NCBI GenBank assembly: GCA_964599235.1
Contig: CAZRDX010000052.1
Coordinates: 1 to 64,000 of the forward strand
Length of the DNA: 64,000 nucleotides
Source of the DNA: DRPN01 sp964599235
GTDB lineage: Bacteria > Bacteroidota > Bacteroidia > Bacteroidales > VadinHA17
Direction: 5' to 3'
A program made the translations under genes and the position numbers. This document shows, piece by piece, positions 27,550-36,579 of the stretch. Position 1 is the first letter of the stretch. Each line of letters starts with the position of its first letter. A model generated the notes under the pieces. That model saw only the letters and a list, made by a program, of their open reading frames with translations, had not been told where the DNA came from and made no database searches.

Positions 27550-27567
27550 CAAACAAGTATCTATGAT

Positions 27568-28317
27568 ATGGTGATCAGTATCAGCAACAACAAACAGGAG
27601 CTTGGGCGGCGCGCGGCCGCCCAGGGGGCATCGTTCATAAGGCAAGCCCTCGCACACCATGGTGAGGCAACCATCATCGTAGCCACAGGTGCCTCGCAGT
27701 TCGAGATGCTTGACCATCTGGTGAAAGAAGAGATCGACTGGTCGAGAGTGACCGCCTTCCACCTGGATGAATACATCGGCCTGCCCTTCACCCATCCCGC
27801 CTCGTTCCGAAGGTATCTGAAAGAGCGTTTCGTTGACAAGGTCCCTCTCAAACAGTTCCATTATGTCAATGGCGAAGCGGACGACCCGGTCGAGGAGTGC
27901 CGGAGGCTGGGTGAACTGATCCGCGACCGGCGCGTCGATGTGGCTTTCATCGGCATCGGAGAGAACGGACACATTGCTTTCAACGATCCGCCGGCCGACT
28001 TCGAGACAAGTGAGCCTTATCTGGTGGTCGAGCTGGATGAGGCCTGCCGTCGCCAGCAGCTGGGCGAAGGATGGTTCTCCTCGCTCGAGGAGGTGCCCCA
28101 CAAAGCGATCAGCATGTCGGTCAGACAGATCCTCAAGTCGGAGAAGATCATCTGCTCGGTCCCCGACCGGCGGAAAGCCGTGGCGGTGAAGAACAGCGTC
28201 GAAGGGCCTGTCACGCCCGAGGTGCCCGCCTCGATCCTGCAGACCCATCCCGCCACATGGCTCTTCCTCGACAAAGCATCTGCCAGTCTTTTGAACGATA
28301 AACGAGAAGAACCATGA
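27568..28317 (+). CDS. nagB: Glucosamine-6-phosphate deaminase-like protein (NagB family)
   Basis: 249 aa cytoplasmic enzyme with the NagB/6-phosphogluconolactonase Rossmann-like fold. Motifs are GASQFEMLDHL, FHLDEYIGL with the catalytic Asp67, and GIGENGHIAFNDP (129-141). The last corresponds to the ring-opening relay of E. coli NagB (Asp141, His143, Glu148), here Asn133, His135 and Asp140. Asn at the first position also occurs in other NagB lineages; Asp at the last is less usual. Expected reaction: an amino-sugar 6-phosphate to a ketose 6-phosphate plus ammonia. No NagA or sugar kinase lies in the window. Its stop overlaps the next start (ATGA). A different amino sugar as substrate remains possible. 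Confidence 0.88.
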   Translation: MVISISNNKQELGRRAAAQGASFIRQALAHHGEATIIVATGASQFEMLDHLVKEEIDWSRVTAFHLDEYIGLPFTHPASFRRYLKERFVDKVPLKQFHYVNGEADDPVEECRRLGELIRDRRVDVAFIGIGENGHIAFNDPPADFETSEPYLVVELDEACRRQQLGEGWFSSLEEVPHKAISMSVRQILKSEKIICSVPDRRKAVAVKNSVEGPVTPEVPASILQTHPATWLFLDKASASLLNDKREEP

Positions 28318-29774
28318 AAACCCTTCTTGGCCTTTTAGTGACATGGTTCATTCCGCTATTCAGCGGGATGGCCCAGGACATCCCCGACCTGGACAGCCGG
28401 CGGGAGCTGTTCGTCGACACCTTTCTCATAGAAAGCATGGAAGGAACCCGTCTGGTCATGCACCATCCTGTCGACGAAGGAGAGGTGATGCCTTTTGACC
28501 GGCCGTGGGAAGGAGCTTTCAGCGCTTATGTCACCGTGATCCGGGACGGTGATCTCTACCGCCTGTACTACCGGGGCATGCCCCAGGGACACCACGACGG
28601 CAGCCGTCAGGAGGTGACCTGCTACGCCGAGTCGAACGACGGGATCCACTGGCACAAGCCCGATCTGGGCCTTTTCGAGGTGCACGGCACCCGGCACAAC
28701 AACGTCGTCCTGGCAGAGGCCGCTCCTGTGACCCATAACTTCTCTCCCTTTCTCGACACACGCCCCGGCGTGCCCGCCGAAGAACGTTACAAAGCCCTGG
28801 GCGGCACCGCCCACAGCGGACTCATCGCCTGGTGCTCGGCCGACGGCATCCACTGGAAAAAAATGCAGCAACGGCCGGTACTCACCTGGGACGACGTCCC
28901 GTCGGTGAACGGCCCCTTCGACTCGCAGAACGTCTCCTTCTGGTCGGAGCAGGAAAAGAAATATCTCTGCTACTTCCGAGTATGGGAAGAAGTGGCAGGG
29001 AAAAAGTACCGTTCGGTGGCCCGGGCCGTCTCGGATGATTTCCTCCACTGGCAACAACCGGTGGTGATGGATTTTGGCAACACGCCCCGGGAACAGCTTT
29101 ACACCAACCAGACCGCTCCCTATTTCCGTGCCCCGCACATTTACATCTCCGTGGCAGCCCGCTTCATGCCGCACCGTCAGGTGCTCACCGAGGAACAGGC
29201 CAGGAACCTCCATGTGGATCCCCGCTATTTCCGCGACTGCTCCGACGCGGTGCTGATGTCGTCACGAGGGGGCAACCGTTATTTCCGGACTTTCATGGAA
29301 GGGTTCGTTCGTCCTGGCATCGGTCTGGACAACTGGGTCTCCCGGTCCAACTATCCTGCCCTGAACATCGTCCCCACGGGGCCTGAGGAGATGTCCCTTT
29401 ACCTCAACCAGGACTACGCCCAACCCACCGCCCACCTCCACCGCTATTCTCTGCGTACCGACGGCTTCGTCTCGGTGAACGCCCCTTACAGTGGAGGCAC
29501 GCTGACCACCCGTCCTTTCCGTTTTCACGGTGACACTTTATTCCTCAATTTCTCCACCTCGGCCGCCGGCTACATCCTGGTGGAGATCCTCGACGAGCAG
29601 GGTACTCCCATCCCTGGCTATACGAAAGAGGAGGCCCGCGAGCTCATCGGCAATGAGATCGACAAGGCTGTCCCCTGGCCGGGGGACCAAACCCTCTCCC
29701 CCCTACGGGGACGAACGATACGCCTGCGTTTTTTCATGAAAGACGCCGATCTATACAGTTTCCGTTTCAAATGA
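28314..29774 (+). CDS. Secreted five-bladed-propeller glycosidase-like protein (GH32/GH43-like)
   Basis: 486 aa with a signal peptide (about 1-21). After it comes DSRRELFVDTFLIESM, an opening typical of a large uncharacterised group of secreted proteins related to GH32/GH43/GH68 five-bladed propellers. Other landmarks are RLYYRGMP, CYAESNDGIHWHKPDLGL and AWCSADGIHWKK, in which sugar-processing propellers of this clan usually place acidic residues. The C-terminal ~110 residues look like a beta-sandwich. Catalytic residues cannot be assigned with confidence. It overlaps both neighbours by 4 bp (NagB upstream, GH31 downstream), a sign of tight co-expression. Confidence 0.75.
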   Translation: MKTLLGLLVTWFIPLFSGMAQDIPDLDSRRELFVDTFLIESMEGTRLVMHHPVDEGEVMPFDRPWEGAFSAYVTVIRDGDLYRLYYRGMPQGHHDGSRQEVTCYAESNDGIHWHKPDLGLFEVHGTRHNNVVLAEAAPVTHNFSPFLDTRPGVPAEERYKALGGTAHSGLIAWCSADGIHWKKMQQRPVLTWDDVPSVNGPFDSQNVSFWSEQEKKYLCYFRVWEEVAGKKYRSVARAVSDDFLHWQQPVVMDFGNTPREQLYTNQTAPYFRAPHIYISVAARFMPHRQVLTEEQARNLHVDPRYFRDCSDAVLMSSRGGNRYFRTFMEGFVRPGIGLDNWVSRSNYPALNIVPTGPEEMSLYLNQDYAQPTAHLHRYSLRTDGFVSVNAPYSGGTLTTRPFRFHGDTLFLNFSTSAAGYILVEILDEQGTPIPGYTKEEARELIGNEIDKAVPWPGDQTLSPLRGRTIRLRFFMKDADLYSFRFK

Positions 29775-32632
29775 GCCGATCCGTCATGAAAAGATTCTCT
29801 TTCCTGTTCGTTCTCTTCTTCTTTCTGATCCTTCTGCTGCCGGCATGTCATCGCCAGCAGGTGGAGAAGATCCCCTGGAAGGAGGGATTCATCCGGCTGG
29901 TGGTGGTACGCGACGATATCCTCCACGTTACGGTATCACCTACGAGGGAACTGAACGAACGTCCCAGCCTCGTGATCGACGGTGATCCGGTGGTCATAAC
30001 CTCATGGGACAAAAAAGAGGACGAACATTTTCTGACCCTCACCACCTCACGGCTGGTGGCCCGCCTTAACAAGAGAACGGGCGAACTACGCATCACCCGT
30101 CATAACGGCACCCCCGTCCTATGTGCCGGGGCTCCCCGTTTCACCCCCTTCACCCTCCGCGGCGAGGAGGACACCGTTTACAGCATCCTCCAGTCTTTCC
30201 GTCCCACCTCAGATGAGTCGCTTTACGGCCTGGGACAACACCAGGACGGAGTGGTCGACCTGCGCGGACACGACCGTACTCTCTTCCAGGAGAACACCAT
30301 CGCAGCCGTGCCTTTTCTTGTATCGACGAACAACTACGGCATCCTCTGGGACAATTACTCTCTCACCAGGTTCCACGACGGGCAGGAAGGGATGACGATG
30401 TGGTCAAAGGTGGCCGATGCGGTGGACTATTACGTCGTCACCGGTGACGATCTTGACGGGGTCATCGCCGGCTACCGTCATCTCACGGGTAAACCGCCCC
30501 TCTACGGCCGCTGGGCTTACGGTTACTGGCAGAGCCGTGAGCGTTATCACACGCAGTATGAGCTCACGAAGGTCGTGCGCGAATACCGCCGTCGCGGCCT
30601 GCCCCTCGACAACATCGTCCAGGACTGGATGTACTGGGGCAGACACGGCTGGAACGCCCTGCAGTTCGACAGCACACGTTTTCCCCATCCGCGCGAGATG
30701 ATCGACACGGTCCACCAGCTCCACGCCCACATCATGATCTCCGTATGGCCTAACTTCGGCAAAGAGACGGAAGTATACCGGGAAATGAAAGAGAGAGGGT
30801 TCCTCATCACGGGTGAGAACGGTCAGAGCCGGGGTCTGTACGATCCATACAACCCTGCCGCACGCGACTTCTACTGGCATTGGCTGGAGAAGAACCTTTT
30901 TTCGCTGGGCATCGATGCCTGGTGGATGGATGCCACGGAACCCGAGGTGGGAGGCCTCACTCTCGAGGAGCGTGTGGCCGCCCTCGAAGGCCTGGGCCGC
31001 ACCGCCCTGGGGCCCCTGGCACGATATCTCAACACTTACTCGCTGATGTCGGCGCGAGGGGTGTATGAACACCAACGGCAACGTACCGACAGAAAACGCG
31101 TATACATCCTCACCCGTTCGGCCTGGGCAGGCCAGCAACGCTACGCCGCCACCACCTGGTCGGGGGATATCCATGCACGATGGGACGTCTTCCGCAACCA
31201 GATCACCGCCGGCATCCATTTCTCCCTCTCCGGCCTGCCATACTGGACCACCGACATTGGCGCGTTCCTCCCCGACAACCCCCTGGGCAACCGTGACAAT
31301 GCCTACCGTGAGCTCTATCTGCGCTGGTTCCAGTTCGGGGCTTTCTGCCCCATCTTCCGCTCCCACGGTTCGGGCACGCCACGCGAGATCTACCGGTTCG
31401 GAGGCGAGAAGAGCTGGACCTATGCTCCGCTCCGGCGTTTCGACCGGCTGCGGTACCGTCTCCTTCCTTACCTCTATTCCCTAGCGTGGCAGGTGACCGC
31501 GCATGACTACACGCTGATGCGCGGGCTGGCGATGGACTTCCCCGGAGACACGCTGGCCTGCCGGCTCGGCGACGAATACATGTTCGGCCCCGCCTTCCTG
31601 GTGGCACCCGTCACCCGCCCACTCTATTTCCACCGCAACTATACCGGCGCCGTACTGCCTCCTGCTGCCCTGCGTGACGAGCAGGGACGCCGGGGTGGCC
31701 TCACCATCCGCTTCTTCAACGGCACCGGCCTGGACACCCTCGTCGCAACAGGCAGGATCACCCGTCTCGACGTCGACTGGAACGACGGCTCCTCCCGCCC
31801 GCCGACCGTACACCCTTATCATTACAGCATACGCATGAACGGTACCCTCCTTCCTCCCGAAAGCGGCATCTACACCTTCGTCACCACCTCCAACGACGGT
31901 ATACGGCTGATCGTTGGCGACACCACCGTCATCGAGAACTGGACCCCGCACGGCGCCACCATGGACATGGGAGAGATCAGACTGGAGAAAGACAAAAACT
32001 ACCCTTTCACCGTCGAATATTTCCAGACCCTGGGCAGTGCCGTCACGCGTATCGCCTGGATCCCCCCCTCGGTACGCGACACCCTGCACGAGCAGGAGAT
32101 CCCGCCGGTACGACCGTGGGAGGTCTATCTCCCGGCGGGCACAGCCTGGTACGACTTCTGGCGTGGCATCCGTCATCCCGGCGGGCAACACATACGCGTG
32201 CCGGCACCCCTCGACGAGATGCCTCTCTTCGTCCGGGAAGGAACGATCCTGCCCATGGGACCACCCCTGCAATGGGCCGACCAGCACGCCACCGACACCC
32301 TCGAACTGAGGATCTACCCCGGACAGAACGGCTCCTTCACCCTCTACGAGGATGAGAACGACAACTACAATTACGAAAAAGGTACCTACGCCCTGACCCC
32401 CATCACATGGGACGAGAAAAGCCAAACCCTCACCCTGGCCAAGAGAAAAGGATCGTTCCCCGGGATGTCGCAAGAACATACCTTCCGCATCGTCTGGGTG
32501 GACAAGGATCACGGTGCCGGCCCCCGCTTCACCTCCTGTGCCGACACCACCGTCAGGTACACGGGCAGGACCCTGACCGTGGCACGTCCCGACAAAAAGA
32601 GCAAGAAACCCTTCAATCAACAAAAAAAATGA
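29771..32632 (+). CDS. GH31 alpha-glycosidase with inserted PA14 domain
   Basis: 953 aa lipoprotein (leader ending in LLLPAC). GH31 layout: N-terminal beta-sandwich to about residue 240, (beta/alpha)8 barrel with the nucleophile in WWMDATEPE (Asp387) and acid/base in WSGDI (Asp466), then C-terminal sandwiches. The sequence around the nucleophile matches the alpha-xylosidase/alpha-glucosidase branch. A PA14 domain (about residues 640-775, nt 31690-32100; SIRMNGTLLPPESGIYTF, TTSNDGIRLIVGD) is inserted in the proximal C-terminal sandwich, and the GH31 fold resumes at VYLPAGTAWYDFW. PA14 insertions are known in some GH31 alpha-xylosidases, where they extend the substrate pocket. Overlaps both neighbours by 4 bp. 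Confidence 0.92.
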   Translation: MSRSVMKRFSFLFVLFFFLILLLPACHRQQVEKIPWKEGFIRLVVVRDDILHVTVSPTRELNERPSLVIDGDPVVITSWDKKEDEHFLTLTTSRLVARLNKRTGELRITRHNGTPVLCAGAPRFTPFTLRGEEDTVYSILQSFRPTSDESLYGLGQHQDGVVDLRGHDRTLFQENTIAAVPFLVSTNNYGILWDNYSLTRFHDGQEGMTMWSKVADAVDYYVVTGDDLDGVIAGYRHLTGKPPLYGRWAYGYWQSRERYHTQYELTKVVREYRRRGLPLDNIVQDWMYWGRHGWNALQFDSTRFPHPREMIDTVHQLHAHIMISVWPNFGKETEVYREMKERGFLITGENGQSRGLYDPYNPAARDFYWHWLEKNLFSLGIDAWWMDATEPEVGGLTLEERVAALEGLGRTALGPLARYLNTYSLMSARGVYEHQRQRTDRKRVYILTRSAWAGQQRYAATTWSGDIHARWDVFRNQITAGIHFSLSGLPYWTTDIGAFLPDNPLGNRDNAYRELYLRWFQFGAFCPIFRSHGSGTPREIYRFGGEKSWTYAPLRRFDRLRYRLLPYLYSLAWQVTAHDYTLMRGLAMDFPGDTLACRLGDEYMFGPAFLVAPVTRPLYFHRNYTGAVLPPAALRDEQGRRGGLTIRFFNGTGLDTLVATGRITRLDVDWNDGSSRPPTVHPYHYSIRMNGTLLPPESGIYTFVTTSNDGIRLIVGDTTVIENWTPHGATMDMGEIRLEKDKNYPFTVEYFQTLGSAVTRIAWIPPSVRDTLHEQEIPPVRPWEVYLPAGTAWYDFWRGIRHPGGQHIRVPAPLDEMPLFVREGTILPMGPPLQWADQHATDTLELRIYPGQNGSFTLYEDENDNYNYEKGTYALTPITWDEKSQTLTLAKRKGSFPGMSQEHTFRIVWVDKDHGAGPRFTSCADTTVRYTGRTLTVARPDKKSKKPFNQQKK

Positions 32633-34545
32633 AAAAAGGCTGTTTACTCTCTTTCCTTTTCCTTTCCGCAGGTCTCCTTTCCGCCCAGCATCCTGATGAT
32701 ATCCGGCTTCCTTACAATCATCCGGGTCTTATCGTCGATCTGGGGGTAGGGCTGTGGGGCAATCCGGTGCCTGTCGACTGGGACGGCGACGGTGACAACG
32801 ACCTGCTGGTGACCGGTCGTGACAAGCCCTCCCGCGGAATGTACTATTTCGAGAACCTTGGCAACGGCACCTTCTCCGCAGGGCGACGCATCGCCGACGG
32901 CTTGCGTAACCTCACCGTCTCATGGATCGACGGGGAGATGGTACTGTGCACGCCGGGCGTGATGTACCGCCATTTCCGGAAAGATCTCTTCAGCCGTCCG
33001 GAGAAGATCCCGTACAAGCAGGAGTTTTACAGCGGGCGTACCAACCAGTGGAAGCTGGCCGACTACGACGGCGACGGCGTATATGACCTGCTCATCGGCG
33101 CCAGCGACTGGCGCGAGTACGGCTGGGACGATGCCTACAACGCTCAGGGAGAGTGGACGAACGGTCCCTTGCACGGGTACGTCTATTGGGTGAAGAACCT
33201 GGGCACCAATGAAAAACCCAGATACGGCCACGCCGAACACCTCATGGCCGCCGGCCGGCCGGTGGATGTCTACGGTAAGCCCTCGCCCAACCTGGTCGAC
33301 TGGGACGGCGACGGCGATCTGGACCTGCTCTGCGGCGAGTTCCTCGACCGCATCACCCTCTTCGAGAACACCGGCACACGCACATCCCCCCGCTATGCGG
33401 CAGGTCGTTTTCTGAAGGTGAACGGCCGGGTCCTCCATCTCGAACTGGAGATGCCCGAGGTGGTGGTCTACGACTGGGACAGTGACAGCGACCCCGACAT
33501 CGTCGTCGGCATGGAGGACGGTCGTGTCCTGCTGGTGGAGAACACCGGCCCGGATGACCGGGGCATGCCTCTCCTGGCTCCGCCCGTCTATTTCCGTCAG
33601 CAGGCACGCTGGGTGATGTGCGGCGCTCTCTCCACCCCCTGTGCGGTCGACTGGGACGGCGACGGCGACCAGGACCTCATCTCCGGGAACACTGCAGGTT
33701 TTCTGGAGTTCTTTGAGAACCTGGGCGGCGGCGCCACGCCCCGCTGGGCGGCCCCCGTCCGTCTCACCGCCGGCGACACCGTCTTCCGCACCATGGCCGG
33801 CAACAACCTCTCCATCCAGGGTCCTGCAGAAGCCAAGTGGGGCTATACCGTCCCCTATGTGGCCGACTGGAACATGGACGGCCTGCCCGATATCATCATC
33901 AACGACATCACCGGCAGGATACGCTGGTTGCCCAACACCGGCACACGCCACCGGCCTCGTCTCGACACTGCCCGCCCCGTGAAGGTCGACTGGCAGGGCA
34001 CCCCACCCAAGCCGGCATGGAACTGGTGGAACCCCGCCCCCACCGAGCTGGTGGTGCAGTGGCGCACACGACCCGTGGTGCTCGACCTCAACCACGACGG
34101 CCTCAACGACCTGATCATCCTCGACCATGAAGGATACCTGGCCTACTTCGAAAGGAAAAGATCCGACGACGAACTGCTGCTGCGCCCCGGCCGGCGAATC
34201 TTCCTCGACGAACGAGGCAATCCCCTGCGACTCAACGACGGCACGGCCGGCCACAGCGGCCGCCGTAAGATCGACCTGGTCGACTGGGACGGCGACGGCG
34301 ACCTCGACCTGCTGGTCAACACGGTCAACACCGCCCTCTACCGCAACACCGGCGAATACCGCTTCCGTTTTATAGGCAACCTCTCCGGTGCCGTCCTGGG
34401 AGGCCACAGCACCTGCCCCACCACCGTCGACTGGAACGGCGACGGCATCCCCGACCTGCTCACCGGCGCCGAAGACGGCTTCTTCTACTACCTCCCCCGC
34501 CACAGCTGGAAAGAGATGCAAAAAGGTGTGAAAACAAAAAAGTGA
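32629..34545 (+). CDS. Secreted FG-GAP/VCBS repeat protein (copy 1)
   Basis: 638 aa from ATG 32629, overlapping the GH31 stop (ATGA). A signal peptide (about 1-19) precedes at least eight repeats around calcium-loop motifs such as DWDGDGDNDLLV, DYDGDGVYDLLIG, DWDGDGDLDLLCG, DWDSDSDPDIVVG and DWNGDGIPDLLTG, the FG-GAP/VCBS type that builds a seven-bladed propeller. No catalytic motif is evident. In glycan loci such proteins may bind or hydrolyse polysaccharide (some lyase families share the fold), so a surface glycan-binding or enzymatic role is open. It is paired with a related protein directly downstream. Confidence 0.87.
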   Translation: MKKGCLLSFLFLSAGLLSAQHPDDIRLPYNHPGLIVDLGVGLWGNPVPVDWDGDGDNDLLVTGRDKPSRGMYYFENLGNGTFSAGRRIADGLRNLTVSWIDGEMVLCTPGVMYRHFRKDLFSRPEKIPYKQEFYSGRTNQWKLADYDGDGVYDLLIGASDWREYGWDDAYNAQGEWTNGPLHGYVYWVKNLGTNEKPRYGHAEHLMAAGRPVDVYGKPSPNLVDWDGDGDLDLLCGEFLDRITLFENTGTRTSPRYAAGRFLKVNGRVLHLELEMPEVVVYDWDSDSDPDIVVGMEDGRVLLVENTGPDDRGMPLLAPPVYFRQQARWVMCGALSTPCAVDWDGDGDQDLISGNTAGFLEFFENLGGGATPRWAAPVRLTAGDTVFRTMAGNNLSIQGPAEAKWGYTVPYVADWNMDGLPDIIINDITGRIRWLPNTGTRHRPRLDTARPVKVDWQGTPPKPAWNWWNPAPTELVVQWRTRPVVLDLNHDGLNDLIILDHEGYLAYFERKRSDDELLLRPGRRIFLDERGNPLRLNDGTAGHSGRRKIDLVDWDGDGDLDLLVNTVNTALYRNTGEYRFRFIGNLSGAVLGGHSTCPTTVDWNGDGIPDLLTGAEDGFFYYLPRHSWKEMQKGVKTKK

Positions 34546-34550
34546 CCCTC

Positions 34551-36542
34551 ATGCTGCGTATTCTCCCCACCTTGCTGCTATCATCCTCCCTGCTGCTCCT
34601 CTCCTGCAGCAGGAAGGAAAAATCCACCTGTTACAACCCTTATCTTCGCGGTCCTGCCAAACTGGAATATCAGCACCCGGGACTGGTCGTCGACCTCGAT
34701 GTAGGGTTCAAGGCCGATCCTATGCCCATGGACTTTGACGGCGACGGCGACCTCGACCTCCTCGTCTCGGAGTCCGGTGCCTATACCGAGGCGGGTGTCT
34801 ACTATTTCGAGAACATCACAGGGCCGGTGACCATGCCTCTCTTCCGTTACCATGGACGTATCTCCAGCGAGCGTTTCCGTCTGGGTTACGACGGCATGTG
34901 TTTCGAGGTCTCCTTCGTCCACGGACACACCCATGTGCTCACACCCGACCGGGTCAACCAGCAACTGCTCATTTACCGCGATGTGCCGCAGAACGTCTTC
35001 TGGGACCGTCGGGAGATGCCCCTCCCCGCCACAGGATGGGTGAAAGGCACGAAATACAACTCGTGGAAGATGCTTGACTTCGATCACGACGGCCGCCTGG
35101 ATCTCCTCTGCGGTCTCTCCACACGAGGGGGACGCAGCACGCTGCTTTTTTTCCGCAATACGGCGAACGACACCCTGCCGCACTACGCACCTCCGCAGAT
35201 CCTCCTCTCGCACGAACAGCTGCCGGACGAGATGAAAGACCTCAAGATGGAGACGGCCCTGGCCGACTTCGATGGCGACGGTGATATCGATTTTGTGGCT
35301 GTCGATCATTTTGCACGTTTTGTCTATTTCGAGAACCGCGGCACCCCGTCACAGGCCCGTTTTGCCGGTCCGCACTATCTGACCAATGACAGCCTGCCCC
35401 TGCAGATGGTTTCCCATTACGGCGGGGCCACCAAGATAACCGCTCTCGACTGGGACGGCGATGGTCATCCCGACCTGCTGGCCGGCGACGAGGACGGCAA
35501 GGTCTCGCTTCTTCTTTTGCGGGGAACAGACGAGAACGGCCTCCCTCGTTTCGATCCGCCCCGTTTTTTTCGTCAGGAGGCCCTTTATGTCGATCTGGGT
35601 GCACTCACGGCGCCGCGGGTATACGACTGGGATCATGATGGCCGCGACGATCTCCTCTGCGGCAATGGTCTGGGGAGCATCGTCTTCCTGCGCAACCTGG
35701 GCGGCTATCCTCCGCGATGGGACGCTCCCGTGCTGCTGCAAGCCGGCGGCCACACCATCAACCTGCGTCCTCCCTCCGCCAACTGGGGCTATACCACCCT
35801 CGATGTAGGGTTATGGGACGAGGATGACCTGCCCGACCTTCTCGTCAACAACCATGATGGCAAGGTGGTATGGTTCCGCAATAAGGGGTCGCAGGCTCAT
35901 CCCGTGCTGGAGGCCGCACAGCCGGTGAAAGTGGACTGGCACGGTCAGCCGCAGCGTCCCCCCTGGGTGCCCGGCCACGGTGCTCCCGACGACCTCATCG
36001 CCCCCTGGCGCACCTCCCCCCTCATTTACGACTTCAACGACGACGGCTTCAACGATCTCGTCATGCTCGATGCCCACGGCTACCTGGCCGTCTACCTCAG
36101 GAAAAAGAAAGCCGACGGCACACTCATCCTCACCCCTCCCCGGCGCAGCTTCGTTGACACGGCAGGTCATCCCATCCTGCTCAACCAACGCACCGGCTCC
36201 AGCTCCGGCAGGCTCAAGATCGACCTGGACGACTGGGACGGCGACGGCCTGGATGACCTGATCGTCTCGTCCAAACCCGCCGTCGACTGGTTCAAGGGCC
36301 AGGGCATCCGTCACGGCATGATGACCCTCGTCTACATGGGCCGTATTATCTCCCGCACCCTCATGGGACATACCGACGGCCCCGTCACCTGCGACTGGAA
36401 CCACGACCATATCCCCGACCTGCTGGTAGGCACCGAAACGGGCGCTTTCTGGTACTGGCAGAGGGAAAACATAAAAGTGACTACCACCATGACTACCACC
36501 GGACCGCAACGACCGGCAGCTTACCCCTATTTCAAAAGATAA
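34551..36542 (+). CDS. Secreted FG-GAP/VCBS repeat lipoprotein (copy 2)
   Basis: 663 aa from ATG 34551. A GTG at 34542 that overlaps the previous stop would add three residues; either may be used. The leader ends in LLLLSC, a lipoprotein signal. Repeats DFDGDGDLDLLV, DFDHDGRLDLLCG, DFDGDGDIDFVA, DWDGDGHPDLLAG, DWDHDGRDDLLCG and DWDGDGLDDLIV mark a calcium-loop propeller. The two neighbours share order and many blade sequences (for example TNLGGYPPRWDAPVLL against LGGGATPRWAAPVRL), so this is a tandem duplication that has diverged. No catalytic residues are recognised. Confidence 0.87.
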   Translation: MLRILPTLLLSSSLLLLSCSRKEKSTCYNPYLRGPAKLEYQHPGLVVDLDVGFKADPMPMDFDGDGDLDLLVSESGAYTEAGVYYFENITGPVTMPLFRYHGRISSERFRLGYDGMCFEVSFVHGHTHVLTPDRVNQQLLIYRDVPQNVFWDRREMPLPATGWVKGTKYNSWKMLDFDHDGRLDLLCGLSTRGGRSTLLFFRNTANDTLPHYAPPQILLSHEQLPDEMKDLKMETALADFDGDGDIDFVAVDHFARFVYFENRGTPSQARFAGPHYLTNDSLPLQMVSHYGGATKITALDWDGDGHPDLLAGDEDGKVSLLLLRGTDENGLPRFDPPRFFRQEALYVDLGALTAPRVYDWDHDGRDDLLCGNGLGSIVFLRNLGGYPPRWDAPVLLQAGGHTINLRPPSANWGYTTLDVGLWDEDDLPDLLVNNHDGKVVWFRNKGSQAHPVLEAAQPVKVDWHGQPQRPPWVPGHGAPDDLIAPWRTSPLIYDFNDDGFNDLVMLDAHGYLAVYLRKKKADGTLILTPPRRSFVDTAGHPILLNQRTGSSSGRLKIDLDDWDGDGLDDLIVSSKPAVDWFKGQGIRHGMMTLVYMGRIISRTLMGHTDGPVTCDWNHDHIPDLLVGTETGAFWYWQRENIKVTTTMTTTGPQRPAAYPYFKR

Positions 36543-36579
36543 CATCCCCTGTGTCATAACTCCCAAAAACAACCGACCC

